A stretch of DNA of 64,000 bases from Xanthobacter oligotrophicus (GCF_008364685.1 NZ_VTTL01000008.1:124001-188000), one strand, 5' to 3'. Numbered from the stretch's first letter, positions 53,741-63,935 are shown. A program made the numbers and translations. The notes: generated from the sequence alone by a model not told the origin.

Positions 53741-54915
53741 TGACGACGAATCCTGCTCCGGCCACCCGTCCGGAGAACCCGAACTTTTCGTCCGGCCCCT
53801 GCGCCAAGCGTCCCGGCTGGACGCTGGAAGGCCTCTCGGATGCGCCGCTGGGCCGCTCGCACCGCGCCAAGGTGGGCAAGGCCAAGCTGAAAGAGGCCAT
53901 CGACCTCACCCGCGACGTGCTGGACGTGCCGGCCGACTACCGGATCGGCATCGTCCCCGCCTCCGATACCGGCGCCGTGGAAATGGTGCTGTGGTCCATG
54001 CTGGGCGCCCGCCCGGTGGACATGCTGGCCTGGGAAAGCTTCGGCGAAGGCTGGGTGACCGATGTGGTCAAGCAGCTCAAGCTGACCGACGCCCGCGCGC
54101 TGACCGCCCCCTATGGCGCGCTGCCGGACCTCGCGCAGGTGGATTTCTCCCACGACGTGGTCTTCACCTGGAACGGCACCACCTCCGGCGTCATGGTGCC
54201 GGACGCGGAGTGGATCCCGGCCGACCGCACCGGCCTCACCATCTGCGACGCCACCTCGGCGGCCTTCGCGCAGAAGCTGGATTTCGCCAAGCTCGATGTG
54301 GTCACCTTCTCCTGGCAGAAGGTGCTCGGCGGCGAGGGCGCGCACGGCATCCTCATCCTCTCCCCACGCGCGGTGGAGCGGCTCGAGACCTACAAGCCGG
54401 CGTGGCCGCTGCCCAAGATCTTCCGCATGACCAAGGGCGGCAAGCTCATCGAAGGCATCTTCGAGGGCGAGACCATCAACACCCCCTCCATGCTGTGCGT
54501 GGAAGACTATCTCGACGCGCTGAAGTGGGCGAAGAACGTGGGTGGGCTTGAAGCCCTGCAGGAGCGCTCCAACCGCAACTTCGAGGCCATCGCCCAGTGG
54601 GTGCACCGCACGCCGTGGGTGGACTTCCTGGCCACCGACCCGGTGACGCGCTCCAACACTTCGGTGTGCCTGAAGGTGGTGGATTCCGACGTGACGTCGC
54701 TGCCCGCCGAGGCGCAGGCGGCCTTCGCCAAGGCCATCGCCTCCGGCCTCGAGAAGGGCGGCATCGCCTACGACATCGGCGCCTATCGCGACGCCCCTCC
54801 CGGCCTGCGCATCTGGTGCGGCGCCACCGTGGAACGGGCCGACGTGGAAGCCCTGACCCACTGGCTCGACTGGGCCTTCACCGAAGCCAAGGCCGCGCTG
54901 CCCAAGGCTGCATGA
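53740..54915 (+). CDS. serC: Phosphoserine aminotransferase
   Basis: A 391-residue PLP enzyme converting 3-phosphohydroxypyruvate to phosphoserine (and serving pyridoxine synthesis). Opening [15 protein letters not shown] is that of the alphaproteobacterial branch; the cofactor lysine is Lys194 in [17 protein letters not shown] 53740 follows the leader hairpin containing AAGGA. serA follows on the same strand across 411 bases of repeats. Confidence 0.97.
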   Translation: MTTNPAPATRPENPNFSSGPCAKRPGWTLEGLSDAPLGRSHRAKVGKAKLKEAIDLTRDVLDVPADYRIGIVPASDTGAVEMVLWSMLGARPVDMLAWESFGEGWVTDVVKQLKLTDARALTAPYGALPDLAQVDFSHDVVFTWNGTTSGVMVPDAEWIPADRTGLTICDATSAAFAQKLDFAKLDVVTFSWQKVLGGEGAHGILILSPRAVERLETYKPAWPLPKIFRMTKGGKLIEGIFEGETINTPSMLCVEDYLDALKWAKNVGGLEALQERSNRNFEAIAQWVHRTPWVDFLATDPVTRSNTSVCLKVVDSDVTSLPAEAQAAFAKAIASGLEKGGIAYDIGAYRDAPPGLRIWCGATVERADVEALTHWLDWAFTEAKAALPKAA

Positions 54916-55326
54916 GGTCGGGCGGGGTGACTGAACCGCCCTGCCCCCTCTCCCGCCCAAACTCGGCTGTTGCCGAGTTTGGTTCCCAGCAGCCGAAGCC
55001 GGAAACACCCGGCTTCGGGCGGGGGAGGGCTGGGGTGGGGGCCTTCCGCCCTCTCCTATCCTGAAGCGCCTTCCGCAGCACGCCCGCCTTCCCCCTCCCA
55101 ACCCTCCCCCGCAAGCGGGAGAGGGCTTTCATCGGCAAGAGCCGCGGGAGTGGCCCTCCCCCATAGCGATCGTCATGCCCGGGCTCGACCCGGGCATCCA
55201 CGCCGAGCCGCCCGTGCACGCGGCCGAAAGCTGCTCCCGGCCTCCCCGCGTGGATGGCCGGGTCAAGCCCGGCCATGACGGCAGCAAGAGCGGCACGGCT
55301 TATCCGCGCAATTTCCGGAGCCCACC
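54916..55326. repeat. Intergenic region packed with R2 and R1 elements
   Basis: 54943-55045 is a long R2-type element (CCCCCTCTCCCGCCC ... GGGCGGGGGAGGGCTGGGG) enclosing AAACTCGG-CTGTTG-CCGAGTTT. 55089-55127 is a short R2 hairpin. 55171-55284 is R1 without core (GTCATGCCCGGGCTCGACCC ... GGGTCAAGCCCGGCCATGAC). No gene seen. Confidence 0.8.
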
Positions 55327-56913
55327 ATGGCACCCCGCGTTCTCATTTCCGACAAGCTGTCGCCGGCCGCCGTCCAGATCTTCAAGGATCGCGGCATCGA
55401 GGTGGATTTCCAGCCCGACCTCGGCAAGGACAAGGACAGGCTGGCCGAGATCATCGGCAATTATGACGGCCTCGCCATCCGCTCGGCCACCAAGGTCACC
55501 CCGAAGATCCTGCAGAAGGCCGACCGCCTGAAGGTCATCGGCCGCGCCGGCATCGGCGTGGACAACGTGGACCTGCCGGCGGCCACCGCCAAGGGCGTGA
55601 TCGTGATGAACACGCCGTTCGGCAATTCCATCACCACCGCCGAGCACGCCATCGCCATGATGTTCGCGCTGGCCCGCGAGATCCCAGCGGCGGATGCCTC
55701 GACCCAGGCCGGCAAGTGGGAGAAGAACCGCTTCATGGGCGTCGAGGTCACCGCCAAGACGCTGGGCATCATCGGCTGCGGCAACATCGGCTCCATCGTC
55801 GCCGAGCGCGGCGTGGGCCTGAAGATGAAGGTGATCGCCTTCGATCCCTTCCTCTCGGTGGAGCGGGCGCTGGATCTCGGCGTGGAGAAGGTGGAGCTGG
55901 ACGACCTGCTCGCCCGCGCTGATTTCATCACCCTGCACACCCCTTTGACCGAGAAGACCAAGAACATCCTCTCGGCGCAGAACATCGCCAAGACCAAGAA
56001 GGGCGTGCGCATCATCAACTGCGCCCGCGGGGGCCTCGTGGACGAAGCCGCCCTGCGCGCCGCGCTCGACAGCAAGCATGTGGCCGGCGCCGCCTTCGAC
56101 GTGTTCGCGGTGGAACCGGCGGAGCAGAATCCCCTGTTCGGCCATCCCAACGTGGTGTGCACGCCGCACCTCGGCGCCGCCACCAACGAGGCGCAGGAGA
56201 ATGTCGCCCTCCAGGTCGCCGAGCAGATGAGCGACTATCTCCTCACCGGCGCCATCTCCAACGCGGTGAACTTCCCCTCCATCACCGCCGAGGAGGCGCC
56301 GAAGCTGAAGCCTTTCATCGAACTGGCGGAAAAGCTCGGCTCGTTCGCCGGCCAACTCACCGACACCGACATCAAGACCGTGCACATCGTCTACGAAGGC
56401 GCCGTGGCGGACCAGAAGGTGAAGGCGCTGACCTCGGCCGCGGTGGCAGGGCTGCTGCGCCCGATGCTCTCAGAGGTCAACGTCGTGTCCGCCCCCACCG
56501 TCGCCAAGGAGCGCGGCATCGTCATCGAGGAGACCACCCGCGCCGCCACCGGCGACTATGACAGCCTCATCAGCATCACGGTGGTGACGGACACGTATGA
56601 GCGCGCCATATCCGGCACCGTGTTCGCGGATGGCCGCCCGCGCATCGTGAACATCAAGGGCATCAATGTGGACGCCGAGTTCGCGCCCTCCATGATCTAC
56701 GTCACCAACGAGGACAAGCCCGGCTTCATCGGCCGCTTCGCCGGCCTGCTCGGCGATGCGGGGCTGAACATCGCCACCTTCGCCCTGGGCCGCGACCATC
56801 TGGGCGGCGACGCCATCGCGCTGGTGGCGGTGGACGGCACGGTGCCGGCCGACGTGCTCGGCAAGGTGCAGGCTCTGCCGCAGGTGAAGGCGGCCAGGGC
56901 ACTTGTGTTCTGA
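55327..56913 (+). CDS. serA: D-3-phosphoglycerate dehydrogenase
   Basis: A 528-residue enzyme for the first step of serine synthesis. The NAD fold has LGIIGCGNIGSIVAERG; catalytic Arg is in INCARGGLVDEAAL and His in VCTPHLGAATNEAQ. An intervening domain (about 310-450) and a C-terminal ACT domain (about 455-528, YVTNEDKPGFIGRFAGLLGDAG) make it the long type, open to serine feedback. ATG 55327 follows CGGAGC. A terminator follows. Confidence 0.97.
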   Translation: MAPRVLISDKLSPAAVQIFKDRGIEVDFQPDLGKDKDRLAEIIGNYDGLAIRSATKVTPKILQKADRLKVIGRAGIGVDNVDLPAATAKGVIVMNTPFGNSITTAEHAIAMMFALAREIPAADASTQAGKWEKNRFMGVEVTAKTLGIIGCGNIGSIVAERGVGLKMKVIAFDPFLSVERALDLGVEKVELDDLLARADFITLHTPLTEKTKNILSAQNIAKTKKGVRIINCARGGLVDEAALRAALDSKHVAGAAFDVFAVEPAEQNPLFGHPNVVCTPHLGAATNEAQENVALQVAEQMSDYLLTGAISNAVNFPSITAEEAPKLKPFIELAEKLGSFAGQLTDTDIKTVHIVYEGAVADQKVKALTSAAVAGLLRPMLSEVNVVSAPTVAKERGIVIEETTRAATGDYDSLISITVVTDTYERAISGTVFADGRPRIVNIKGINVDAEFAPSMIYVTNEDKPGFIGRFAGLLGDAGLNIATFALGRDHLGGDAIALVAVDGTVPADVLGKVQALPQVKAARALVF

Positions 56914-56938
56914 GGCGCTGGTGTTCTGAACAACCCGC

Positions 56939-56968
56939 AACGGCCGCCCCTCGGGCGGCCGTTTTCTT
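56939..56968 (+). terminator. serA terminator
   Basis: AACGGCCGCCC with GGGCGGCCGTT, three-base loop, then TTC and TTG. Confidence 0.88.
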
Positions 56969-57021
56969 GTGTGCGTGATGCGTTCGGCGCTGGTCGAAAA
57001 CCGGGCCCGCCCGCTCTTGCT

Positions 57022-57549
57022 TCAATGCGGCAGGCGGTCGGCGATCCTGGCAAGGCCGGCGGCGGCGCAGGCCTCGTCCTTCTCTCCGCCCGGCGCCCCG
57101 CCCACGCCGATGGCGGCCACGATCTCCCCCTTCGCCTTCACGCCGACGCCGCCGGCCAGAAGCAGGATATCCGGCAGGGAAGCGAGCGCCTGGGTGCTGG
57201 GCCCGCCGCGGGTCTTCTCCACGAAGGCCGAGAGGGTATCGAAGCCGAACACCGGCCCAAGGGTCGCGATCGTATAGGCCTTGCGGAAGCTGGAGGTGCG
57301 GGTGTGGGTGGTGGAATGGTCACCCTTCACCAGCACGCGGGTCTCGCCGGACACGTCCACCACCGCGACCGAGACCGGCCAGCCCTTCTCGGAGCAGGCG
57401 CGCACCGCCTCCAGCGCGGCCTCGTTGGCGAGCGTCAGCGGCAGCTCCCAGCCGGAACCGCGCACCTGCGCCGCCGCCGGCGCGGCCAGCCCCGCCAGCA
57501 CCAGCGCCAGCAGCGCGCCAACACCCTTGGTCGAAATCCCCTTGCTCAT
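57022..57549 (-). CDS. GlcG/HbpS family protein, exported
   Basis: A 175-residue protein with a signal peptide ending near APAAAQ (about 28). The mature part has the GlcG/HbpS fold signatures LTLANEAALEAVRACSEKGWPVSVAVVDVSGETR, RTSSFRKAYTIAT and GVGVKAKGEIVAAIGVGGAPGGEKDEACA. HbpS members bind haem outside the cell; others are of unknown function. ATG 57549 sits eight bases after AGGAGG, better than ATGs at 57555 and 57573. It converges on serA. Ligand not assignable. Confidence 0.85.
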   Translation of the reverse strand: MSKGISTKGVGALLALVLAGLAAPAAAQVRGSGWELPLTLANEAALEAVRACSEKGWPVSVAVVDVSGETRVLVKGDHSTTHTRTSSFRKAYTIATLGPVFGFDTLSAFVEKTRGGPSTQALASLPDILLLAGGVGVKAKGEIVAAIGVGGAPGGEKDEACAAAGLARIADRLPH

Positions 57550-57656
57550 GCTCATCACCTCCTGCCGGGTCATCCGGCAGGACCGCTCCTAGCAGAGGGG
57601 ATGTAACCTCTTAATATCAAATTTATCGGTTTCACGCAGGCGTGACGGGACGGCCT

Positions 57657-58592
57657 TCAGGCTGGCGGCCGGCCCTTGGCCCGCGCGGCCAGCGTCGCCA
57701 GGGCGATGCCGGTGATGACCAGCGCATAGCCCGCCATATGGTACCAGGCCATGGTCTCGCCCAGGAAGACGATGGCAAGCGCGGTGCCGAACACCGGCAT
57801 GAGATGCAGGAACGGCGCGGCGGCGTTGGCCCCCACCAGTTCCACCCCCCGGTTGAAGAACAGGTAGGCGACGATGGACGGCCCCACCATCACATAGGCC
57901 AGCACCCCCAGCGTCATGTGGTCGAACTGCAGGATGCGCCCCTGCGCCGCTTCCCACAGCGCGAACGGCGCCAGCAGCACCGAGCCCAGCGCCATGATCG
58001 CGACCAGGAAGGAGAGCGGCCCCAGCGCCGGCCGCTTGCGCAGGATGGCGGCATAGAAGGCATAGATGACCAGCGCGCAGATGATCCACACGTCGCCGAT
58101 GTTGGGCTTCAGATGCAGGAAGGTATCGAGGCTGCCGTGGCTGATGATCACCAGCACGCCGACGAGCGAGGTGACGATGCCGGCCAACTGGCCAAGGCTC
58201 AGCCGCTCGCGGAAGATGAAGAAGGTCCACAGGGCCACCAGCAGCGGCGCGGTGGACTGCACCAAGAGGCCATTGAGGGCCTGGGTGTATTGCAAGCCAT
58301 AATAGCTCATGGCGTTGTAGCAGGCGATGCCGGTGGCCGCGAGCAGCACCAGCAGCCAGAAATGGCGGCGGATGAGCGGCAGGTCGCGCCGCACCTGCCC
58401 GAGGGCGAAGGGCAAAAGGATAAGCGTCGCCCCGGTCCAGCGCACGAAGGCGAGCGTCACCGGCGGCACGTGGCCGGCGACGACGCGCCCGAGCACGATG
58501 TTGATGGCCCACAGCAGCGCCGTGACGGTGAGCAGCAGGTAGGGCGCGTCATACAGGGCAAATCCGGACGAGCGCGAGGGCCTCACCGACAT
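57657..58592 (-). CDS. DMT-superfamily exporter (EamA family)
   Basis: A 311-residue inner-membrane protein with ten helices in two EamA repeats (about 14-150 and 165-300). Marks are LLWAINIVLGRVVAGHVPPVTLAFVRW, ALNGLLVQSTAPLLVAL and the C-terminal HLMPVFGTALAIVFLGE. ATG 58592 follows GGGAGGAAA. Such carriers export amino acids or other metabolites; no substrate can be read here. Same strand as the GlcG-like gene, 107 bases upstream of it. Confidence 0.9.
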   Translation of the reverse strand: MSVRPSRSSGFALYDAPYLLLTVTALLWAINIVLGRVVAGHVPPVTLAFVRWTGATLILLPFALGQVRRDLPLIRRHFWLLVLLAATGIACYNAMSYYGLQYTQALNGLLVQSTAPLLVALWTFFIFRERLSLGQLAGIVTSLVGVLVIISHGSLDTFLHLKPNIGDVWIICALVIYAFYAAILRKRPALGPLSFLVAIMALGSVLLAPFALWEAAQGRILQFDHMTLGVLAYVMVGPSIVAYLFFNRGVELVGANAAAPFLHLMPVFGTALAIVFLGETMAWYHMAGYALVITGIALATLAARAKGRPPA

Positions 58593-58765
58593 CTTTCCTC
58601 CCGCATGATCCGATCCACGCCTTCGGCGCGGGCTTGGAGCCAACTCCGGTGGGAGCGGGCTCGGCAGGCGACCGCTGTAGCGTCATCCGACGCGCGGGGG
58701 AAATCGATTTTGTCGCACGCACCCATCAGCGGGCGTGATGGATCGCGCCCGCGCCGGCCCGCGCC

Positions 58766-59644
58766 TCAGGCCGGGCGGAACACCGCCGTGTTGCCGGAGG
58801 GATCGCGCACCGTGAGGCCGCCGCCCTCAAGCGCCGCGAATGCGACACCCGCTGCGGCAAGACGTTGGCCGAGGGCTTCGATGGAGGCCAGCGGCAGCCG
58901 CACGGTGAAATGATCCAGCCCCGCCGTGCCGGCCGCCGGCGCGGGCGCGCCCGAGGACTGCCAGGTGTTGAGGCCGAGATGGTGGTGGTAGCCGTCCGCG
59001 CTGACGAACAGGGCGCCGGGATAGCGCGCCATGATGGTGAGGCCCACCGTATCCACCCAGAAGCGCCGCGCCGCATCGAGGTCGGACACCTTCAGGTGCA
59101 CGTGGCCCATATCCGTGCCCGCCGGCGCGGGTTGCGCGGCGGGCGGCGCCTCGCGGGCCAGATCGTTCAGGTCGAGGGGCAATGTCGCCATGGCGATGGT
59201 GCCGTCGGCGGAGCGCGGCCATTCGTCGGCGGGGCGGTCGCGATAGATCTCGATGCCGTTGCCGTCCGGGTCGTCCACGTAAAGCGCCTCGCTCACCAGA
59301 TGGTCGGAAGCACCCATCCTTAGGCCCATGTGGTGGAGGGCGAGCAGCCGCGCAGCAAGGCTCGCGCGATCGGGCACGCGGATGGCCATGTGGAACAGGC
59401 CGGGAGCGCGGACCGCGGCGCGGGCCGCATCCGGCCGGCGCGCGATCTCCACCAGCGGGCGGCCGCCGGCGCCGAGCACCGTGGTCTCGCCGGTGGAGAG
59501 CACATCAAGGCCCACGCCATCGCGATAGAAGGGGATGAGGCGCTCAGGGTCGCGGCTCGACAGGGTCACGGCACCGAGGGCGAGGCCGTGGGGCGCGGTT
59601 TCAGGGGGCACGGTTTCAGGGGAAAGGGAGAGGGCGGCGGTCAT
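58766..59644 (-). CDS. Two-domain VOC (glyoxalase/extradiol dioxygenase-like) protein
   Basis: A 292-residue protein with two vicinal oxygen chelate modules (about 22-140 and 175-290). Metal-ligand candidates lie in LFHMAIRVPD, NGIEIYRDR, MGHVHLKVSD and GLDHFTVRL. The layout resembles catechol 2,3-dioxygenase CatE, but the final glutamate position reads differently (NTAVFRP), so activity is open. ATG 59644 follows AAGGAGC. It lies between the exporter gene and ecm on the same strand, with 263 bases to ecm. Confidence 0.82.
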   Translation of the reverse strand: MTAALSLSPETVPPETAPHGLALGAVTLSSRDPERLIPFYRDGVGLDVLSTGETTVLGAGGRPLVEIARRPDAARAAVRAPGLFHMAIRVPDRASLAARLLALHHMGLRMGASDHLVSEALYVDDPDGNGIEIYRDRPADEWPRSADGTIAMATLPLDLNDLAREAPPAAQPAPAGTDMGHVHLKVSDLDAARRFWVDTVGLTIMARYPGALFVSADGYHHHLGLNTWQSSGAPAPAAGTAGLDHFTVRLPLASIEALGQRLAAAGVAFAALEGGGLTVRDPSGNTAVFRPA

Positions 59645-59907
59645 GGTGAAGCTCCTTGCAGGGCGACGGGCTCCTTTCGGGGCCGTCGCCTGCGTTGCTT
59701 CAAATATGGTGGAAGTCGCAGGCCCACGCCATTGCACCAACGCAAGCAACGCGCAGCGCCGCCGCATGTCCGGCCCGATGCGCCACCGGCTCCGCTTCGA
59801 CCATCGGCTGGCGATACCCCGCATGGCGCGCCGACCAGCCCACCGCACCCGTTGAAAACCCGGGCGGTTGATCCCCCGCCCGGGTTGAAGCCATAGGCAC
59901 GCCCGGC

Positions 59908-61881
59908 TCAGGCCGCCTTCTGGCTCTGCCGGTCCACGATGGCGACGATGTCGGCCATGATGCGGTTCAGCTCGAAATTCTTCGGGGTGTAGACCGCGGT
60001 CACGCCAAAGCCCTTCAGCTGCACCTCATCCTCCGGCGGGATGATGCCGCCCACCACCACCGGGATGTCGGAAAGCCCCTCGGCCCGCAGCCGGTCCATC
60101 ACGTCGCGCACCAGCGGCACGTGGGAGCCGGAGAGGATGGACAGGCCGATGACGTGCACGCTCTCTTCCAGCGCGGCGTTCACGATCTCGGCGGGGGTCA
60201 GGCGGATGCCCTCGTAGACCACTTCCATGCCGCAGTCGCGGGCGCGCACGGCGATCTGCTCGGCGCCGTTGGAATGGCCGTCGAGGCCCGGCTTGCCCAC
60301 CAGGAACTTGATGCGCCGGCCGATCTTCTCGGACACCGCGTCCACGCCCTTGCGCACCTCGTCCAGCCCCTGCGTATCCACGCGGGCGGCGCGGCCGACG
60401 CCGGTGGGGGCGCGGTATTCGCCGAACACCTCGCGCAGGCAGGTGCCCCATTCGCCGGTGGTGATGCCGGCCTTGGCGCAGACGATGGAGGGCTCCATGA
60501 TGTTGCGCCCCTCCTGCGCCGCGCTCTTGAGCGCCGCCAGCGCCGCCGCCGCCGCCTTGCCGTCGCGCGCCTCGCGCCAGGCCTGAAGGCGGGCGATCTG
60601 CTCCGCCTCCACGCCCTCGGGCACGGTGAGGATGGCGCCTTCGCCAGTGGTCAGCGGCGAGGGCTCGGTCTCGGTCCAGCGGTTGACGCCCACCACCACC
60701 TGCTCGCCGCGCTCGATGGCCTCCAGCCGGCGGGTGTTGGATTCCACCAGTTGCTGCTTCATGTAGGAATTCTCGATGGCCGCCACCGCGCCGCCCATGG
60801 CGTCGATCTGCGCCAGCTCCGCGCGCGCCTCTTCCTTCAGTTGCTCCACCTTCTTCGCGATCTCGGTGGAGCCGTCGAAGATGTCGCCGTAGTCGAGCAG
60901 GTCGGTCTCATAGGCCAGCACCTGCTGCATGCGCAGCGACCATTGCTGGTCGAACGAGCGCGGCAGGCCCAGCGCCTCGTTCCACGCGGGAAGCTGCACG
61001 GCGCGGGCGCGGGCGCCCTTCGACAGGGTGACGGCCAGCATTTCCAGCAGGATGCGGTAGACGTTGTTCTCCGGCTGCTGCTCGGTGAGGCCGAGGGAAT
61101 TCACCTGCACGCCGTAGCGGAACAGCTTCTGCTTGGCGTCGGTGATGCCGTAGCGGTTGACGCAGATCTCTTCCCACAGATCCACGAACGCGCGCATCTT
61201 GCACATCTCGGTGATGAACCGCATGCCGGCGTTCACGAAGAAGGAGATGCGCCCCACCACCTCGCCGAACACCTTGCCTTCGGCCTCGCCCGACTTCTTC
61301 ACCGTGTCGAGGATGGCGATGGCGTTGGCGAGCGCGAAGGCCAGTTCCTGCACCGGCGTCGCCCCGGCCTCCTGCAGGTGGTAGGAGCACACGTTCATCG
61401 GGTTCCACCGGGGCAGATACTCGGTGGTGAAGATGATGGTGTCCTTGGTCAGCCGCATGGACGGCGCCGGCGGGAACACATAGGTGCCGCGCGACAGATA
61501 TTCCTTGATGATGTCGTTCTGCGTCGTGCCCTGCAGCTTGGTGCGGTCCGCGCCCTGCTCGTCGGCGGTGGCGATATAGAGCGAGAGCAGCCACGCCGCG
61601 CAGGCGTTGATGGTCATCGACGTGTTCATCTCGGCCAGCGGGATGCCGTCGAACAGGGTGCGCATGTCGCCGAGATGAGAGATGGGCACGCCCACCTTGC
61701 CCACCTCGCCGCGCGCCAGCGGGTGGTCTGAATCGTAGCCGGTCTGGGTGGGCAGGTCGAAGGCGACCGAGAGGCCGGTCTGGCCCTTGGCGAGGTTGGA
61801 ACGGTAGAGCTTGTTGGACTCCGTGGCGGTGGAGTGGCCCGCATAGGTGCGGAAAAGCCAGGGTTTGTCGCGCGCCACCAT
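59908..61881 (-). CDS. ecm: Ethylmalonyl-CoA mutase
   Basis: A 657-residue single-chain adenosylcobalamin mutase that turns (2R)-ethylmalonyl-CoA into methylsuccinyl-CoA in the ethylmalonyl-CoA pathway. The N-terminal barrel shows RPWLFRTYAG-like KPWLFRTYAGHSTA, QTGLSVAFDLPTQTGYDSDHP and GTTQNDIIKEYLSRGTYVFPP; the C-terminal cobalamin domain has the ligand His536 in GLDGHSNGAEQ. The related methylmalonyl-CoA mutase is the alternative; length, the YRSNLAKGQTG opening and ccr nearby favour Ecm. ATG 61881 was preferred to 61932 since a GGGGGAACAGGA site precedes it. Confidence 0.94.
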   Translation of the reverse strand: MVARDKPWLFRTYAGHSTATESNKLYRSNLAKGQTGLSVAFDLPTQTGYDSDHPLARGEVGKVGVPISHLGDMRTLFDGIPLAEMNTSMTINACAAWLLSLYIATADEQGADRTKLQGTTQNDIIKEYLSRGTYVFPPAPSMRLTKDTIIFTTEYLPRWNPMNVCSYHLQEAGATPVQELAFALANAIAILDTVKKSGEAEGKVFGEVVGRISFFVNAGMRFITEMCKMRAFVDLWEEICVNRYGITDAKQKLFRYGVQVNSLGLTEQQPENNVYRILLEMLAVTLSKGARARAVQLPAWNEALGLPRSFDQQWSLRMQQVLAYETDLLDYGDIFDGSTEIAKKVEQLKEEARAELAQIDAMGGAVAAIENSYMKQQLVESNTRRLEAIERGEQVVVGVNRWTETEPSPLTTGEGAILTVPEGVEAEQIARLQAWREARDGKAAAAALAALKSAAQEGRNIMEPSIVCAKAGITTGEWGTCLREVFGEYRAPTGVGRAARVDTQGLDEVRKGVDAVSEKIGRRIKFLVGKPGLDGHSNGAEQIAVRARDCGMEVVYEGIRLTPAEIVNAALEESVHVIGLSILSGSHVPLVRDVMDRLRAEGLSDIPVVVGGIIPPEDEVQLKGFGVTAVYTPKNFELNRIMADIVAIVDRQSQKAA

Positions 61882-62076
61882 TCCTGTTCCCCCATCTGGT
61901 CGTTCTGGATTGGACGCGATTGTGCGTCGCAATGGCCCGGACGTCGATGGGAAATTGGTGGAGGTCGATGGCCCCCCTCCACAAACGCGTGCCCCGATCG
62001 CGCATGCTGCGGCGCCGCGCGCGCCCCTCGCAACTTCAGGCGCTCGAAGGATCGCGCGCGGCCGCCGGCTGTGCCC

Positions 62077-62313
62077 CTACCGTTTCACCAGCGAGATGAT
62101 GAACAGCAGGATGATGGCGCCGATGGTGGCCGAGATGATCTGGCCGATCATGCCGCCCACCACGAACACCCCGCCGAACAGGAAGCCGCCGATGAGGGCG
62201 CCGACGATGCCCACCGCGATGTTGCCGATGAGGCCGAAGCCATAGCCCTGGAAAATCTGCCCCGCCAGGAAGCCGGCGATGGCGCCGACGATGACCATCC
62301 ACAAGATACCCAT
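62077..62313 (-). CDS. GlsB/YeaQ/YmgE family membrane protein
   Basis: A 78-residue Gly-rich membrane protein with three helices: MGILWMVIVGAIAGFLAG, GLIGNIAVGIVGALIGGFLFG and IGQIISATIGAIILLFII. This is the transglycosylase-associated protein family, often stress-induced and of unknown biochemical role. ATG 62313 begins the usual MGILWMVIVGAIAG. It sits between ecm and ccr, transcribed away from ccr. Confidence 0.92.
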   Translation of the reverse strand: MGILWMVIVGAIAGFLAGQIFQGYGFGLIGNIAVGIVGALIGGFLFGGVFVVGGMIGQIISATIGAIILLFIISLVKR

Positions 62314-62579
62314 GTCCCGTCCCCTTTCGTTGTCGCTGCCCCGGCCCGTCCGCCCCGGCGGCCGGCCCATCCCGCAACGCCCCAGCCTAGCGCCTGTAGC
62401 GCGCCGCGTGAATGACAACGCGAGCGTGGCCTTGCGGTTCGCAGAACGCGGAAATTGTCCCCCGATGGTCCAAAGTGGGGGGTATCGCTTTGGAATTTTT
62501 CTCTGCTACGCTGCAACGCAAGAAGCCCCCAAAGACGCGACCGAACGGTCCGCAAAAATGCCAGGAGAGGACGAAAGCC

Positions 62580-63863
62580 ATGGCCCAGACGGCAGCCGCC
62601 AACGCGAACGAGGGACCGGTGAAGGACCTTTATGAGCTGGGCGAGGTTCCCCCCCTCGGCCACGTCCCCGCGCAGATGTATGCCTGGGCCATCCGCCGCG
62701 AGCGCCATGGGCCGCCGGAAGACTCGTTCCAGCTCGAGGTGGTGCCCACCTGGGAACTGGGCGAGAACGACGTGCTGGTCTACGTCATGGCCGCCGGCGT
62801 GAACTACAACGGCATCTGGGCCGGCCTGGGCCAGCCGATCTCGCCGTTCGACGTGCACAAGGCGCCCCTCCACATCGCCGGTTCCGATGCCTCGGGCATC
62901 GTCTGGGCGGTGGGCTCCAAGGTGAAGCGCTGGAAGGTGGGCGACGAGGTGGTCGTGCACTGCAACCAGGACGACGGCGACGACGAGGAGTGCAACGGCG
63001 GCGACCCCATGTTCTCGCCGTCCCAGCGCATCTGGGGCTATGAGACGCCGGACGGCTCGTTTGCCCAGTTCTGCCGGGTGCAGGCGCGCCAGCTGATGCC
63101 GCGCCCCAAGCACCTGACCTGGGAAGAGAGCGCCTGCTACACCCTCACCATGGCCACCGCCTACCGCATGCTGTTCGGCCACCCGCCGCACACGGTGAAG
63201 CCGGGCGACTACGTGCTGGTGTGGGGCGCCTCGGGCGGCCTCGGCGTGTTCGGCGTGCAGCTTGCCGCCGCCTCCGGCGCCCATGTGATCGGCGTGATCT
63301 CCGACGAGACCAAGCGCGACTACGTCCTCGGCCTCGGCGCCAAGGGCGTGATCAACCGCAAGGATTTCAAGTGCTGGGGCCAGCTGCCCAAGGTCAACTC
63401 GCCGGAATACAACGAGTGGACCAAGGAAGCCCGCAAGTTCGGCAAGGCCATCTGGGACATCAGCGGCAAGCGCGACGTGGACATCGTGTTCGAGCATCCC
63501 GGCGAGCAGACCTTCCCAGTCTCGACCCTCGTGGGCAAGCGCGGCGGCATGATCGTGTTCTGCGCCGGCACTACCGGCTTCAACATCACCTTTGACGCCC
63601 GCTACGTGTGGATGCGGCAGAAGCGCATCCAGGGCTCCCACTTCGCCCACCTCAAGCAGGCTTCCGCCGCCAACCAGTTCATCATCGACCGGCGCGTGGA
63701 CCCCTGCATGTCGGAAGTGTTCCCCTGGGACCGCATCCCCGAGGCGCACACCAAGATGTGGAAGAACCAGCACGCCCCCGGCAACATGGCGGTGCTGGTC
63801 AACGCCCCCCGCACCGGCCTGCGCACCCTCGAGGACGTGATCGAGGCTGGCGCGAAGAAGTGA
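62580..63863 (+). CDS. ccr: Crotonyl-CoA carboxylase/reductase
   Basis: A 427-residue NADPH-dependent enzyme that reductively carboxylates crotonyl-CoA to ethylmalonyl-CoA, the key step of the ethylmalonyl-CoA pathway for acetyl-CoA assimilation. It is an MDR-fold protein: APLHIAGSDASGIVWAVG, GDEVVVHCNQDDGDDEECNGGDPM (typical of Ccr), NADP loop GASGGLG at 216-222 and the C-terminal PWDRIPEAHTKMWKNQHAPGNMAVLV. ATG 62580 follows AGGAGAGG. The mutase for the epimerised product is coded 0.7 kb away on the other strand. Confidence 0.97.
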   Translation: MAQTAAANANEGPVKDLYELGEVPPLGHVPAQMYAWAIRRERHGPPEDSFQLEVVPTWELGENDVLVYVMAAGVNYNGIWAGLGQPISPFDVHKAPLHIAGSDASGIVWAVGSKVKRWKVGDEVVVHCNQDDGDDEECNGGDPMFSPSQRIWGYETPDGSFAQFCRVQARQLMPRPKHLTWEESACYTLTMATAYRMLFGHPPHTVKPGDYVLVWGASGGLGVFGVQLAAASGAHVIGVISDETKRDYVLGLGAKGVINRKDFKCWGQLPKVNSPEYNEWTKEARKFGKAIWDISGKRDVDIVFEHPGEQTFPVSTLVGKRGGMIVFCAGTTGFNITFDARYVWMRQKRIQGSHFAHLKQASAANQFIIDRRVDPCMSEVFPWDRIPEAHTKMWKNQHAPGNMAVLVNAPRTGLRTLEDVIEAGAKK

Positions 63864-63902
63864 GATTCGCCCCTCCGCGGGCATTCGCATCCCTAAAACG
63901 CA

Positions 63903-63935
63903 AAGCGGCGGCCCCCGGGCCGCCGCTTCTGTTTC
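63903..63935 (+). terminator. ccr terminator
   Basis: AAGCGGCGGCC (63903-63913) with GGCCGCCGCTT (63918-63928), followed by CTGTTTC. The remaining 65 bases of the window show no gene. Confidence 0.85.
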
